Below, one piece after another: positions 11,992-23,310 of a DNA stretch of 64,000 bases. Position 1 is the stretch's first letter, and each line of letters begins with the position of its first letter. Below the pieces are notes generated by a model. That model had not been told where the DNA came from. It saw nothing but the letters and a program-made list of their open reading frames with translations, and did no database searches. The stretch is from contig NC_047082.1 of assembly GCF_902459465.1 (NCBI RefSeq), forward strand, positions 8,783,407 through 8,847,406, written 5' to 3'. The stretch is from Asterias rubens (Eukaryota; Echinodermata; Asteroidea; Forcipulatida; Asteriidae). The translations under genes and the position numbers were made by a program.

Positions 11992-13418
11992 CTTGAAATT
12001 TGATGTCAGTGTCTGCTTCACTCTACTGGTTAGTTTTCTCTAAATGTATCAAAAAAGAAAACTCATTTGTTAGTTAATTTTAACAAATACAATAGATAGA
12101 ATAATATTTAGTTTTTATTGTGACTGTGTAGCCTTTTTTTATACTCATATAAAATGTAATCTTTTCTTAGGCCCTGTTCAACCTTCCACTTCAGGCTTGG
12201 AATTTCATGGAGGCCATGGCCTCCGTTGCCCCTGTCTTGGCCTTGGTGCCCTTACAAAAAATTCCCATAGACTTTAAGATTTTCCAATGGAAGTGCCCTT
12301 TTCAAAATGAAAATGGCCTTGCCCTCTCAAAGATGAAATTCTAGGCCTGCAACTTTATGCTGGTCTTTGCTCTGCTTTTACTAAAAGATAATTATAAAGG
12401 ATTTGTATTTATACTTTTTATAGGCCTGTAAGTAAGTGTAATAATTAAACAAAAATAAGACATGAAAATTAACCTAGGTAAAACTTCTCAGTAACTTGAG
12501 TTATTAAAAAACAAAAAAATTATTATTTACAAAAATTAATTTATGGTAGAAAAATAGCGCCCCCACAGGACGGAGCCAGACATACTCCACTTGACATGCC
12601 TGCGTGCCCTCCCTGTGGCCGGGCAAACACTTCACTTCAGCGTTCGGTGTCACAAATCACTAACAATGACAGAACTGACACAAGAAATCAAGTAATCAAA
12701 CCACCATTAAAGGTAAGGAATTTCTTAAAATATTTGTTATTTGAAACGTTAAGAACAATCGAAACAGTTGAAATTTACCGTATTTAATTTGTGTGGGTCA
12801 CAGGAAATCGTTCCTTTGCATTTGCCGGGTTACACAGTTGACCTTTCACGTGCAACGCTGGGTCACCCTCAGTCACAATGACTAAAAAGAGTGGCCCATT
12901 ATTACTCTTAAAATGATCCAAATCAATACTTTATCAAATTCAATAAACCACTATTACACAAATTATATTTCTCAAATTTTAATCAAAAATTATTTGAAAT
13001 TTAAAATAGTAGTTCTGCAATAAAATACATTTACATTTTGAACGCGTATGCTGCCTCGAGTCGCAAATCGACGATACTCAGAAGGATTAAAAGGTTAAAT
13101 TTTTTGTTTTATGTGATTTTCGATACTCTAAAAATACATACAGAAATATATGATACCATATTATATTATATTCAAGTAATTTTTTATTTTGTAACAAACC
13201 TAGAAAACAAAACCCACCCTGTGTACACCGCCGTTAGGGAAATGATACTGCTCAAACGGGTCAAAGGTCAAGTTGATGGTGTAGCTGTTTTGTGGTGACG
13301 AAGAACAGTGCAGAAACACACAGTTGTCGCAACAAAAACGTTTCAAAATTTAGGTTTTGAACGTGCTAATTTTGATCGTTGTTTGTGATTCAATCACTCT
13401 TAAATCCAGTCATCAAAA
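11992..13418. other. Divergent intergenic region between RCC1 and SF3B5
   Basis: The two genes are transcribed away from each other, so both promoters should lie here. No TATA box is convincing. A dispersed repeat occupies 12185-12355. The GC-richer patch at about 12555-12715 ends in a good splice donor (TTAAAG|GTAAGG at 12713) and could be a plus-strand noncoding first exon, but I cannot assign it. Confidence 0.45.
12185..12355. repeat. Dispersed repeat (GGGCACCAAGGCAATGAC family)
   Basis: Shares CATGGAGGCCATGGCCTCC, TTGGTGCCCTT and TAGGCCTG segments with the other copies, especially 54440-54605. The copy is partly self-complementary. Confidence 0.55.
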
Positions 13419-13682
13419 ATGGGTGAAAGATACAACATCCACAGTCAACTTGAACATTTACAGTCGAAATATATCGGCACTGGACACGCCGACACAACAA
13501 AATGGGAATGGATGGTGAACCAACATCGAGATTCGATCTGCAGCTACCTCGGCCACTACGATATGCTGAATTATTTCGGTATTGTGGAGAACGAGAGCAA
13601 GGCACGTGTTCGATACAATCTACTGGAGAAGATGCTTCAACCCTGTGGCCCACCAACTGAGAAACCTGCTGAGGAACAATGA
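13419..13682 (+). CDS. SF3B5: Splicing factor 3B subunit 5 (SF3b10)
   Basis: This 87-residue protein is a small structural subunit of the SF3b complex of the U2 snRNP, packed against SF3B1 and SF3B3 during branch-site recognition. It matches the family end to end: IHSQLEHLQSKYIGTGHAD, TTKWEWMVNQHRDS, YFGIVENESKARVRYNL and EKMLQPCGPP are almost the same as human, which has 86 residues. It is intronless, as in vertebrates. The start codon has A at -3 and G at +4. It lies head-to-head with RCC1. The identification is essentially certain. Confidence 0.97.
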   Translation: MGERYNIHSQLEHLQSKYIGTGHADTTKWEWMVNQHRDSICSYLGHYDMLNYFGIVENESKARVRYNLLEKMLQPCGPPTEKPAEEQ

Positions 13683-14966
13683 GCAACATTGTGCAAAATC
13701 AAGTCAAGTCATTTTTTCAAACTCAACTTCAGCTTGGCCATGCGCATGCATTCCATTTTAACCGTCTTTGATAACTTGTTTGAATGAAACCGTATTGCCA
13801 AGTTTGGTTAAAGAAGGGAAAGGGTTCTGGACACGACATGCCACTAAAAATGGTCATTCATTTCGACGGTGTCCACAAACATGGAAAATCAATAACTTCA
13901 CTTTCATTCAGGAGGCAGCTTCATTCAAATGCTTAAAAAAGGCAACTTGTCATACTCGCTCTTCTCTACGCTGGCTGTAAAAACAATAATTAGCATTCTG
14001 CAAGAATCAACGCCATCTTCCCACAGCTACTGTGCCCTTGCCTGTGTGTCACAGTGTCACTGTCAGAAGCTTCCTCTGTTGATGTTGTGATCCTGAACTA
14101 GATGATAATTGGTTGTTTCTGCATTATGACCTGGCTACTTAGACTGGAGAGGCTGCTTGAACTTATTTAGATTAGAGAGGCTCACTTCCAACAAGATGGA
14201 ACAGTTCATGCAATCTGGAGGATGAAGACTGCAGTCTCTTTATTGGGGCAAAAACAAACTGAAAAATTCTGTAGTTACAGAGCAACATTTTGTTGGGTCC
14301 GACAGTAGCTATGTACAAAGATAATTGATTCATTATAAATTTGCAAACAAAAATCCATGACCTGTGTAGCTTTGCAGAAATTTTACTTTACATACCCTGG
14401 ACAATATTCTCTTAGTCAATAATAGCAAAAGACCTTATCGCCAATCTGCCTGGGTGATTTCGCTGAATGAAAGGCATTGTGGGATGGACAAAGGGGCTTT
14501 GTAAGCCTTTCCCTTTCCTATAGTGCATTTCAGCAAAAATGGTCGAATCTTATCAGGGCAAACTTGCTACAGAGGTTATTGGTTCAAATACTAATATTAA
14601 TTTTGGTTTTTACCCATACACCGATGTGTGTTAGCACTGTTCAAATACATGTACTGTTCAAATACGGTTCAAATACTGTTTTAGTCTATTATTTTGTCCA
14701 AATCAGGTTAACTAATCCTCCTTGGAAGACTCTAAACATCATACATGACACCAGGTGTTTTGATGAATTCCAAAATCCAAATGTTCAGTTTTATCAAGTT
14801 AGAGTAAACTCCCCTTTTAAATGTGAAATGGGCACCTTTGTTGAAAAGTACCAATAAAAAATCAGTGTTTTTATGTAAAGTGAAGAATGTTTGTTATAAG
14901 TTAGTTATGTGTGTGTTTATTGTCTTGACCATGTAATAGATGTTAAATTTGCATCGGGGATAAAGA

Positions 14967-15160
14967 ATATTAATTTTGGTTTTTTTACCCATACACCGAT
15001 GTGTGTTAGCACTGTATACTCAGTACTTTCCCGAGTCCTGTGAAAAAATATCACAGGCATGTTACTCAGGTGGGATTCGAACCCACGACCCTTGCAATTC
15101 TAGAGCAGTGTCTTACCAACTAGACTACCGAGACTGCCCGGCAGCTAGAGGCAGTCCGAA
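14967..15160 (-). mobile_element. tRNA-derived SINE, left member of an inverted pair
   Basis: Read on the minus strand it has a tRNA-like head (CTCGGTAGTCTAGTTGGTAA, B-box GGGTTCGAATCCCACC) and the family tail ending in a T-rich/A-rich run. The ends of the tRNA-like part, CTCGG and CCGAG, can pair. Confidence 0.85.
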
Positions 15161-15179
15161 TCCTATGTTTTGGCAGCGG

Positions 15180-15370
15180 GTACCTCTAGCTGCCGGGCAA
15201 TCTCGGTAGTCTAGTTGGTAAGACACTGCTCTAGAATTGCAAGGGTCGTGGGTTCGAATCCCACCCGAGTAACATGCCTGTGATATTTTTTCACAGGACT
15301 CGGGAAAGTACTGAGTATACAGTGCTAACACACATCGGTGTATGGGTAAAAAAAAAACCAAAATTAATAG
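15180..15370 (+). mobile_element. tRNA-derived SINE, right member of an inverted pair
   Basis: Nearly perfect inverted copy of 14967-15160, separated by about 25 bp. The pair would form a hairpin with arms of about 185 bp. It is called a SINE and not a tRNA gene because it carries a long shared tail and exists in several dispersed copies. Confidence 0.85.
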
Positions 15371-15494
15371 TCTTGACCATGGTTGTATGTACCAAAGTAT
15401 GACGGCAAAGTTTGTATGCCTCAAATTCTATAAAGTTTGTATGAATGTAGCAGGTCTGGATGCTTTGTTTTGATAGAGGGATTTTAAATTTAAA

Positions 15495-15595
15495 TTTCTA
15501 CTGGAGCATTCCAACGGCACCAGGGCAATGACTAGGGGGCATGGAGGCAATTGCGTTTGTCGCCTCCATTTGCCTCCATGAAGTATCAGGCCTGT
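15495..15595. repeat. Dispersed repeat (GGGCACCAAGGCAATGAC family)
   Basis: GGCACCAGGGCAATGAC, GGGGGCATGGAGGCAATTGC and GAAGTATCAGGCCTG match the copies at 4240 and 16150. Confidence 0.6.
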
Positions 15596-15843
15596 TCATT
15601 GAATGTTAGTATGACTTGCCAAAAGTATTCAACATATGAAATGTCTAAAAGGGGAAAGTTCAGTAAGGCGACTTCAGTATAAACTAAAACTCATTTTGAC
15701 ACTAGCAGTACATTTTAAACTTTACATTTATTTTATCAATAATGTCTATTTCCATATTGCAAAACATGGCTGTTATGAAGCAAAATATCGAAAAGTTCAT
15801 AATATTGTGGATAATTGCTTACAATTCAATACTGTTAAATTTT

Positions 15844-16071
15844 TCAGTTATGTCGAAATAATTTCAGACCAATCCATCTGAGCAGCCCGAACAGTCCAGT
15901 CATCGGGAAAATAGTGAGAGGGGTAACTAGCAAATAGTAGCACAGCGTCCCTCCCTCTAAACATTCTTGTGACAGATCTTTGTCTCTCTCTTGAAGTATG
16001 ACGTAAATAATTCCCACGAGGCTAGTGAGGGCTACAGTCATCAGGATGTACGTGCCTATCATTGACGTCAT
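15844..16071 (-). CDS. PIGY: Phosphatidylinositol N-acetylglucosaminyltransferase subunit Y
   Basis: PIG-Y is a small ER membrane subunit of the GPI-GlcNAc transferase, which makes the first step of GPI-anchor synthesis and needs PIG-Y bound to PIG-A. The predicted protein has 75 residues (human 71). Two hydrophobic spans are visible, about residues 5-26 and 44-68, separated by a polar loop containing ERDKDLSQEC. The C-terminus, RWIGLKLFRHN, is almost the same as human WMGIKLFRHN and is the diagnostic part; LCYYLLVTPLTI also matches. A second in-frame ATG three codons in is possible. In vertebrates PIGY shares a bicistronic transcript with PYURF; no PYURF-like sequence was recognised upstream, though an overlapping open frame exists (see findings). 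Confidence 0.9.
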   Translation of the reverse strand: MTSMIGTYILMTVALTSLVGIIYVILQERDKDLSQECLEGGTLCYYLLVTPLTIFPMTGLFGLLRWIGLKLFRHN

Positions 16072-17333
16072 CTTGTTCCCATCTCAAGGTCTCTCCAAGA
16101 ACTGCAGAGTTTTCTTCTGGAGGTTTGGCGAGGGTCTTGAAAAGGTCTTCTGTATACTGTAGGGAGCATTTCAAGGGCACCAAGGCAATGACCATTAATA
16201 GGGCATGGAGGAGATCACATTTGATGATGCCTCCAGGATGGCCTCTGTGAAGTATCAGGCCCGAGTTCTAACAGTGATGAAATTTCATGGAAGCCTCTTC
16301 AAGATCTACTCTTTTGGGGTAGAATCAGTCGATGTTTGCTGTGACTAGCTAGGCAGCGACAATGCTGATGACGGTTGTTGCTGGAATGGGAGAGAAAAAC
16401 AACATGCATTATATTATATGAATTAAACTAAGCATCTCTTACTGTGTCAGTATGTCTCGGAAACCAATGGCATAAATGTAGGCAATGGGACTTGGGATCA
16501 GTATTTTTAAATCATTTGATTGAGTTGAATTTGTAAATGAAATACAACAGGATGAGGAAGGCAACATCGACCATCCCCGGATGGTAAAAAAAGAAGTTGT
16601 GGGTTACAACAATAACAACAAAATGAAGGCAACACATTTAATGATTAGGCATTATTTGTTGTAATGAGGTGGTACCTAAAGAGGTGGGCAAAATATTGTG
16701 CGTGGGATGGTGTCGGTCGACTCCCCCTCCCACCATCCCGCCCCCTTTGTAAACCTCTATCGTCAGTTGGTTGACTGACCTACAACAGTGCGGTAATCTT
16801 CAAATTTTCTGAAGCAGCACTTTAAAGGAAGAAGAAGTTCTTCCTCTATGGACGGACCAAAACAACACAGCAACTCGAGTCTCACGTCACATCACACATA
16901 GTGATAGTTCAAAAGAAGCAGACAAATTTCATGAGGAACATGTTCTTACTTACCATTGAAAAGATTGATGTATCATTATCAACCTTTAGTTACTTTACCC
17001 AACGGTTAAACTTTTCCTTTTTAGAGAACAGAACTCATTATTCATTTTCTATACCATGCCCGATATGGGTCATAAACTCAGAGGCATGCTCTGTGTAGGA
17101 TTCCTACTCACTACTCCATAGGGTATGTACTAAACGCATTCAGTGTGGTACATCCATAACACCACAGTACATGTACATACACCATAGAGTTATTATAAGA
17201 ACACACACCCGTATGCTCTGCGCTCTATACATGTATATACAGCGGCCTCTATTGACAACACTATTGGAAACGTATTGTCGGCATATCCCGACGTGTGCGA
17301 AGGCTGCACAATATATTTTTAACCCTTCTTGAT
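16072..17333. other. PIGY upstream region
   Basis: It contains a dispersed repeat at 16150-16262, lying only about 80 bp before the PIGY start, then unremarkable sequence up to the satellite. A possible splice acceptor (CCCTACAG on the minus strand near 16160) would put the PIGY 5' UTR on a further exon. No other gene recognised. Confidence 0.4.
16150..16262. repeat. Dispersed repeat (GGGCACCAAGGCAATGAC family)
   Basis: AGCATTTCAAGGGCACCAAGG and GTGAAGTATCAGGCC match the copies at 4240 and 15495. Confidence 0.6.
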
Positions 17334-19060
17334 TTGTAGACCCTACAACCCTACTCCATAAGACACAGTGTTAAATAAACCCTACACACACTCCTACTCG
17401 CCGAGAAAACCCTACACGCATCTCTTGTACGTAAATGAAAATCGGCATTTTCCTACCCCTCTCATTTTGTAGACCCTACAACCCTACTCCATAAGACACA
17501 GTGTTAAAGAAACCCTACACACACTCCTACTCGCCGAGAAAACCCTACACGCATCTACGTATACGTAAATGAAAATGGGCATTTTCCCACCCCTGTCATT
17601 TTGTAGACCCTACAACCCTACTCCATAAGACACAGTGTTAAAGAAACCCTACACACACTCCTACTCGCCGAGAAAACCCTACACGCATCTACTGTACGTA
17701 AATGAAAAGGGCTTTTTCCTACCCCTGTCATTTTGTAGACCCTACAACCCTACTCCATAAGACACAGTGTAAAAAAAAACCTACACACACTCCTACTCGC
17801 CGAGAAAACCCTACACGCATCTAATGTATGTAAATGAAAATGTGCATTTTCCCACCCCTGTCATTTTGTAAACCCTACAACCCTACTCCATAAGACACAG
17901 TGTTAAAGAAACCCTACACACACTCCTACTCGCCGAGAAAACCCTACACGCATCTACTGTACGTAAATGAAAATGTGCATTTTCCCACCCCTGTCATTTT
18001 GTAGACCCTACAACCCTACTCCATAAGACACAGTGTTAAAGAAACCCTACACACACTCCTACTCGCCGAGAAAACCCTACACGCATCTACTGTACGTAAA
18101 TGAAAATGTGCATTTTCCCACCCCTGTCATTTTGTAGACCCTACAACCCTATTCCATAAGACACAGTGTTAAAGAAACCCTACACACACTCCTACTCGCC
18201 GAGAAAACCCTACACGCATCTAATGTACGTACATGAAAAAGGCTTTTTCCTACCCCTGTCATTTTGTAGACCCTACAACCCTACTCCATAAGACACAGTG
18301 TTAAAGAAACCCTACACACACTCCTACTTGCCGAGAAAACCCTACACGCATCTAATGCACGTAAATGAAAAAGGCTTTTTCCTACCCCTGTCATTTTGTA
18401 GACCCTACAACCCTACTCCATAAGACACAGTGTTAAAGAAACCCTACACACACTCCTACTTGCCGAGAAAACCCTACACGCATCTACGTACGTTAATGAA
18501 AATCGGCATTTTCCCACCCCTGTCATTTTGTAGACCCTACAACCCTACTCCATAAGACACAGTGTTAAAGAAACCCTACACACACTCCTACTCGCCGAGA
18601 AAACCCTACACGCATCTACTGTACGTAAATGAAAAAGGCTTTTTCCCACCCCTGTCATTTTGTAGACCCTACAACCCTACTCCATAAGACACAGTGTTAA
18701 AGAAACCCTACACACACTCCTACTCGCCGAGAAAACCCTACACGCATCTACTGTACGTAAATGAAAATGTGCATTTTCCCACCCCTGTCATTTTGTAAAC
18801 CCTACAACCCTACTCCATAAGACACAGTGTTAAAGAAACCCTACACACACTCTTACTCGCCGAGAAAACCCTACACGCATCTAATGTACGTAAATGAAAA
18901 AGGCTTTTTCCTACCCCTGTCATTTTGTAGACCCTACAACCCTACTCCATAAGACACAGTGTTAAAGAAACCCTACACACACTCCTACTCGCCGAGAAAA
19001 CCCTACACGCATCTAATGTATGTAAATGAAAAAAGGCCTTTTCTTACCCCCTGTCATTCT
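17334..19060. repeat. 132-bp satellite, 13 copies
   Basis: Thirteen head-to-tail units begin with GTAGACCCTACAACCCTACT near 17335, 17471, 17603, 17735, 17868, 18001, 18134, 18266, 18398, 18531, 18663, 18796 and 18928. Each unit carries several CCCTAC motifs, the invariant block ACTCCATAAGACACAGTGTT and the block CGCCGAGAAAACCCTACACG. Variation is concentrated in the short stretch after CGCATCTA and in the TTTTCC(T/C)ACCCC boundary. Related CCCTAC-rich sequence flanks it on the left (17040-17330). No coding potential. Confidence 0.95.
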
Positions 19061-19095
19061 GGGACCCTACTACTTATACTACAACCCTCTGGGTC

Positions 19096-19505
19096 TTAAT
19101 AAAATGAATTTTTGGAACTGCTCAACAAAAACCAAGCATATTGCATATAAAACACTTGTTAGCCCCAAAATAGAAAATTTCAGCTCAATTTGGGATCCTC
19201 ATAAAAAAAATATACATGAAGACGACCTTGAAAAGGTACAGAGACGAGCTGACAGATTAGTAAAATATAACTATAACCGGACAATAGTGTGTCAAACATG
19301 CTGAATCAACTAAACTTGGACGAACTGGCTGTTCGCAGAAATAAATGCTGACTAGTTATCTACAAGGAAGTTCATGGTCTCACTCCAAACAACATCAGTC
19401 ATCTGCAAGTACATCAACATATAAACTCACACGCTCATCTCATAAACTAAGTTTTCAAATCCCCACGCACTATCCCCAATGGAACTAACTCCCACCAGAA
19501 GCAAT
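19096..19505 (+). pseudogene. LINE reverse-transcriptase C-terminal remnant
   Basis: The first part translates to NFSSIWDPHKKN and DDLEKVQRRADRLVKYNYNRT, the conserved region after the palm of non-LTR retrotransposon reverse transcriptases (family pattern: YASxVWDPhxxxxixxLExVQRRAaRfv). After a frame break at the TGCTGA near 19300 the similarity continues as QLNLDELAVRRNK and VIYKEVHGLTPNN. It has no start, at least one frame disruption and a directly adjoining satellite, so it is a dead 3' fragment. Confidence 0.8.
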
Positions 19506-19843
19506 TGTCCCAGAGGTCCCAGGGTTTAAGATCATGCTAGAAAAGTGCAAAATTATTTAGCAATGCTTGTGGGACCGCACGTCAAGAGCCGCATCTGAGG
19601 CGATTTGGGCAGTGCAAGATCAAGACCCTACTACATACGACTGTGTTAATTTTTAGTTTATTCCATAGGTTTTTGATTGAATATTTTATTATGTTGTTGT
19701 TGGTCACGCAAGAACTCAGGCTGAAAATAATGTGAAATCCCATCTGGACGCCACTTCGGCAAGTAACTCTTTTGCAGGTCAGCGCAGACAGTGACCATTC
19801 CTTCACTTGCTGAAATGGCGCCCATGTTTTCCCCCGTCACTAT

Positions 19844-19946
19844 GGGTGCGTTCGATTAGCTTTCCCGGGTCGACCCCGGGGTGTGCTCATTTGATTTTTT
19901 TTCCCAACACGAACATGGGGGCGATAATTACCCCTCGTTTAGTCCT
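19844..19946. mobile_element. Half copy of the GGGTGCGTTCG palindromic MITE
   Basis: GGGTGCGTTCGATTAGCTTT and GGGTCGACCCCGG match the left half of the complete element at 38063-38215. Confidence 0.7.
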
Positions 19947-20539
19947 GGAATAGTCGCCTACAAATCAGTCAATCAAGGACAAAACGTAACGTAGAAACTA
20001 AATAACTAACCATGCTTGTAAAATTATCAATGTTATTAAAGTTTGTCCACCAACACTTGCTAGATGCAATATTATTAGAGGCGTTTGAGGAAACTTTGTG
20101 TGTAAAGACTGTGTATTTAATCACTCATGATCAGTCCAAATCCCCCCAAATATTGGTTTATCTCCTTATGCCGAATTGTGTCTGTCGTCTGTGTGATTGG
20201 ATCTCCTCACTGGATACCGCATCAATACTAGTCTAGAGAAATTTAGTTACAGAAGATATCTGACTTTATCTTTACACTCATCTATTTTTTGACATTACCC
20301 GAGTGAAACTGAAAAACATTGATTTGACCGACAAAGAATAAGTTCTGAACAGGACGGCAATAATTTATGTGAACGGCACCAGTTTTTTTTACGGAGCGAC
20401 GAGGGCATCCCCTCTCCCGACAAGTGAATTTCTTTGTAATTCGGAAAGCAGGAAGCAAAATTATAAGACAAACCTTATAAACAAATAAGGAGATTTATAG
20501 ACGGAAAGATTTGAACACAGCGCGTGGTACATTGGACGT

Positions 20540-20624
20540 GTGAGCAATGTTGGAGGTTTCGGCCGAGGTCTCGGTTTTCCCCTCCCCCTCGGTATCGGAC
20601 GGGGAGGTCTTGACTACAACACTG
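20540..20624. mobile_element. CAGTGTTGTAG-type MITE, diverged
   Basis: It ends with GACTACAACACTG and has the GAGGTCTCGG / CTCGGTATCGG pattern of the better copy at 50784-50940. Confidence 0.5.
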
Positions 20625-20764
20625 CGTGGGAGGGAAGGGATTTTTTTTAAGGAGGGACGATGGCGTGGGAATATAAATTATATTGTTTGTTAAACATCGC
20701 GGCACCTACCACTCTTTAAGCAAATTATGACAAACTGAATAAAACACGCCTTAAAAGTTTACGC

Positions 20765-21455
20765 TAATGATACTCTCACACAGTGTGTGGCTAGTAATAT
20801 GCTAGCGAATGTGCTCACGAATGGAAATATATGACAATTGCTCAAGCAACATTCACCACAAATTCACTACGTTCACTAGTCATTCTCTACCTCCTCTTAC
20901 GAAGATCGGTCACTTTATGCTGCTCTTACACGGCACCATATGCTAGCGAATTTTATGCTAACGGAAAGAAAATTATTTGACACTCGCTCAAACTTCGCAA
21001 CATATGCCGTGTCTTCGTATACGTTGGTAACAAATTCGGAACGTTCACAAAATTATTCCCCACCTCCTTACGAAGATCGTTTCTAAATGTCAGCAAATGT
21101 TGTGAAGACAGTCATTAGCCGTAAGATTGGTAACGTTGGTAAAGCGTGCGTAAGCGTTGGCAACATTCGTAAAGGCATTGACAAGCGTTGGTAAAGCATT
21201 CGTAAAATATATTCGAAGGATATTAGTATAAGGAGAGGGCCGACCGAGGACGATCGAGGGTTGAGACCGAGATGAAAATATTCACTATTCAACCGCCATT
21301 TTGGACGAATTCAACGCAAAATTCAAATCTTCGCAAGAACATTCGCCGACCGAGAACATTCACCATCAAATCGCAACTTTTCGGCGAGTTCATCGCGAAT
21401 TTCAATATTCATATTCGCAAGAATATTCACCCAAGTGTGAGAGTAGCATATTTCA
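20765..21455. mobile_element. About 690-bp MITE with ACTCTCACAC termini
   Basis: The left end carries TACTCTCACAC and the right end GTGTGAGAGTA. Inside are many loosely repeated motifs (ATGCTAGCGAAT, GCGTTGGTAA, ATATTCGCAAGAA), giving degenerate internal direct repeats. No transposase is encoded. Confidence 0.65.
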
Positions 21456-21918
21456 AATAGTCATATTCGGAAGAATAGTTTGCCAAGTAACAGCATCATA
21501 ACACGCCTACAGTGACTTGCAGAAGGCCTACCGAAATTTTGACAACACGAATAAAAACAAAACGCGTACAAGCGCGCAAACGGCCGGGTATAATAAACGG
21601 GACAGGAACAACTTAAATGAACTGACAAAATAATAAGAAAAGGGGGGAAATGGGACAACACAAAATAATGAACAATACGGGGAAAAATGAATGGGGCTGG
21701 GAAAATATTACGGGAAGGAAAAAAAGGTAGGCCTTATAGGCCTGCTAGTAAAATTCAGGAAACAAAATAACGAAACTGGATACAAACGGTAATGGGAAAG
21801 AACTAAACTGTGGAATACATGTATTAGAATGTTGTGCCCGGTTTTTATATCTGGTCTTTTTGTTGTCCATTTTTGTTTGTCTTCAATCTGTCCACGGTTT
21901 TCTTGTTTACTGCCTGCC

Positions 21919-22304
21919 TTAAAGGCACTATTGGTAAGTTACTCAAAATAATTATTGGCATAAAACCTTTCTTGGTGACGAGTAATGGGGAGAGGTTGAT
22001 GGCATAATACATTGTGAGAAACGGCTCCCTCTGAAGTGCCAAAGTTTTCGAGAAAGAAGTAATTTTCCACGAATTTGATTTCGAGACCTCAGATTTAGAA
22101 CTTGAGGTCTCGAAATCAACCATCCCATCTAATCGCAACACAACTTCGTGTGACAAGGGTTATTTTTCTTTCATCATTATCTCGCAACTTCGATGACCGA
22201 TTGAGCTCAAATTTTCACAGGTTTGTTATTTTGGGCATATGTTGAGATACACCAACTGTGAAGGCTAGTCTTTGACAATTACCAATAGTGTCCACTGCCT
22301 TTAA
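21919..22304. mobile_element. MITE family A, full copy
   Basis: It has TTAAAGG at the left and GTGTCCACTGCCTTTAA at the right, with the internal GAGACCTCAGATTTAGAA / TTGAGGTCTCGAAATC palindrome. It abuts a different palindromic element without a gap. Confidence 0.85.
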
Positions 22305-22482
22305 GGCCCGATCCCACTGCAGCGATAACGATAACGATCAGGACGCAAAGAGAACGCTTTCTATTGGTTGAATTGCTCCACGCAGAATACGCACACGCCG
22401 ATATTTTTTATAGAACTTGCGTTCTCTTTGCGTCATGATCGTTATCGTTATCGTTATTGCTGCAGTGTGACTCGGCCTTTAG
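22303..22482. mobile_element. Palindromic MITE with GATAACGATAACGATC arms
   Basis: The left arm, CTGCAGCGATAACGATAACG, is mirrored by CGTTATCGTTATTGCTGCAG; AGGACGCAAAGAGAACG is mirrored by CGTTCTCTTTGCGTC. The spacer is about 60 bp. Outer ends GGCCCGATCCCACTG and CAGTGTGACTCGGCC. Confidence 0.85.
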
Positions 22483-23039
22483 GCTTTTTTGTTTAACTTA
22501 ATTCTGTTGGTTGCTTTTTCTGTGATTTATTTATTTATTTATTTACTTTTGTTGCATTATGAAAAAAAAAAAACATGTTTGGACCGACAAAGAATAAGCA
22601 CTAGGGGAACGGACGGGCCAGGGTACAATTTCACAAAGCATGATGGGTTCACCACTGGGATTTGTATTGTGACACCACACCTTACTTAGTGCTTTGTGGA
22701 ATTTCATGTCAGTCCAGCGGTAAATTTGGCAACTTTTCAACCAAATGACACCGTAATCTACAATTTATATCTCTCTCGTTCTCAAAAATAAATAAATAAG
22801 TAGTCCTAAATAAATAAATCATTCAAAAACAAGCCCGTAACAAAATCCATATTAGTCCCGTAAACTGCACATGTTATAGTTGGCACACGGTCCTGCCAAC
22901 AGTGGACCCAGGAAAATGAATTTCCCACATGTTTATCGTCAGCGTTTCCACGAGCCAGTGAATCCGCCCACGAAGCTTCATAGTATGATTTTCTGTTAGG
23001 TTGGTCGGGGGGAGGGGGGGGTGTGCAGGCGTGCAGCTC

Positions 23040-23310
23040 ACTTAAAAAACTCCCGTTCCAATGCTAACTGCTAAAAATTCGTGAAAAACTCAACAACTGC
23101 CCTATGTATGAACTCTTGAAAACTGTATCATCCAAACCCGCCAACAGAGGGCGGTAGTTATTGCTTGGAGTTGAAAAATTATTGTAAAAACTATTGGTAA
23201 GGGAGGTCGAGGGATGACCGAAGAAAATATTTACTAGCCTACCGCAATTTTTGGGCGAATTCATTTGTTTATTCATTTTCGCAAGAGAGAGCATCATTAC
23301 ACGTTTACCG
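23040..23310. repeat. Relative of the 20765 element, fragment
   Basis: AATGCTAACTGCTAAAAATTCG, GGGCGAATTCATTTG and TTTTCGCAAGAGAGAGCAT resemble parts of 20765-21455. Confidence 0.4.

Larger units (their letters stand above)
13683..15843. other. Intergenic region between SF3B5 and PIGY
   Basis: The two genes converge here, so both 3' UTRs should lie in this stretch; no clear polyadenylation signal was chosen. It contains a SINE tail fragment near 14595-14700, an inverted pair of SINEs at 14967-15370 and a dispersed repeat at 15495-15595. No other exon is recognised. Confidence 0.5.

Noticed and set aside
12596-12784. Plus-strand frame upstream of SF3B5 as a gene
   Set aside because: Short, no domain; only the splice donor at 12713 is notable. 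It may be a noncoding first exon.
13768-13980. 70-codon frame after SF3B5
   Set aside because: No similarity and low complexity; most likely 3' UTR of SF3B5.
15194-15275. tRNA gene
   Set aside because: A and B boxes are present, but the sequence carries a long shared tail and exists as several diverged dispersed copies; the anticodon arm is poor. Called a SINE.
17334-19060. CRISPR-like array
   Set aside because: The units are continuous 132-bp satellites with no unique spacers, in a eukaryotic genome.
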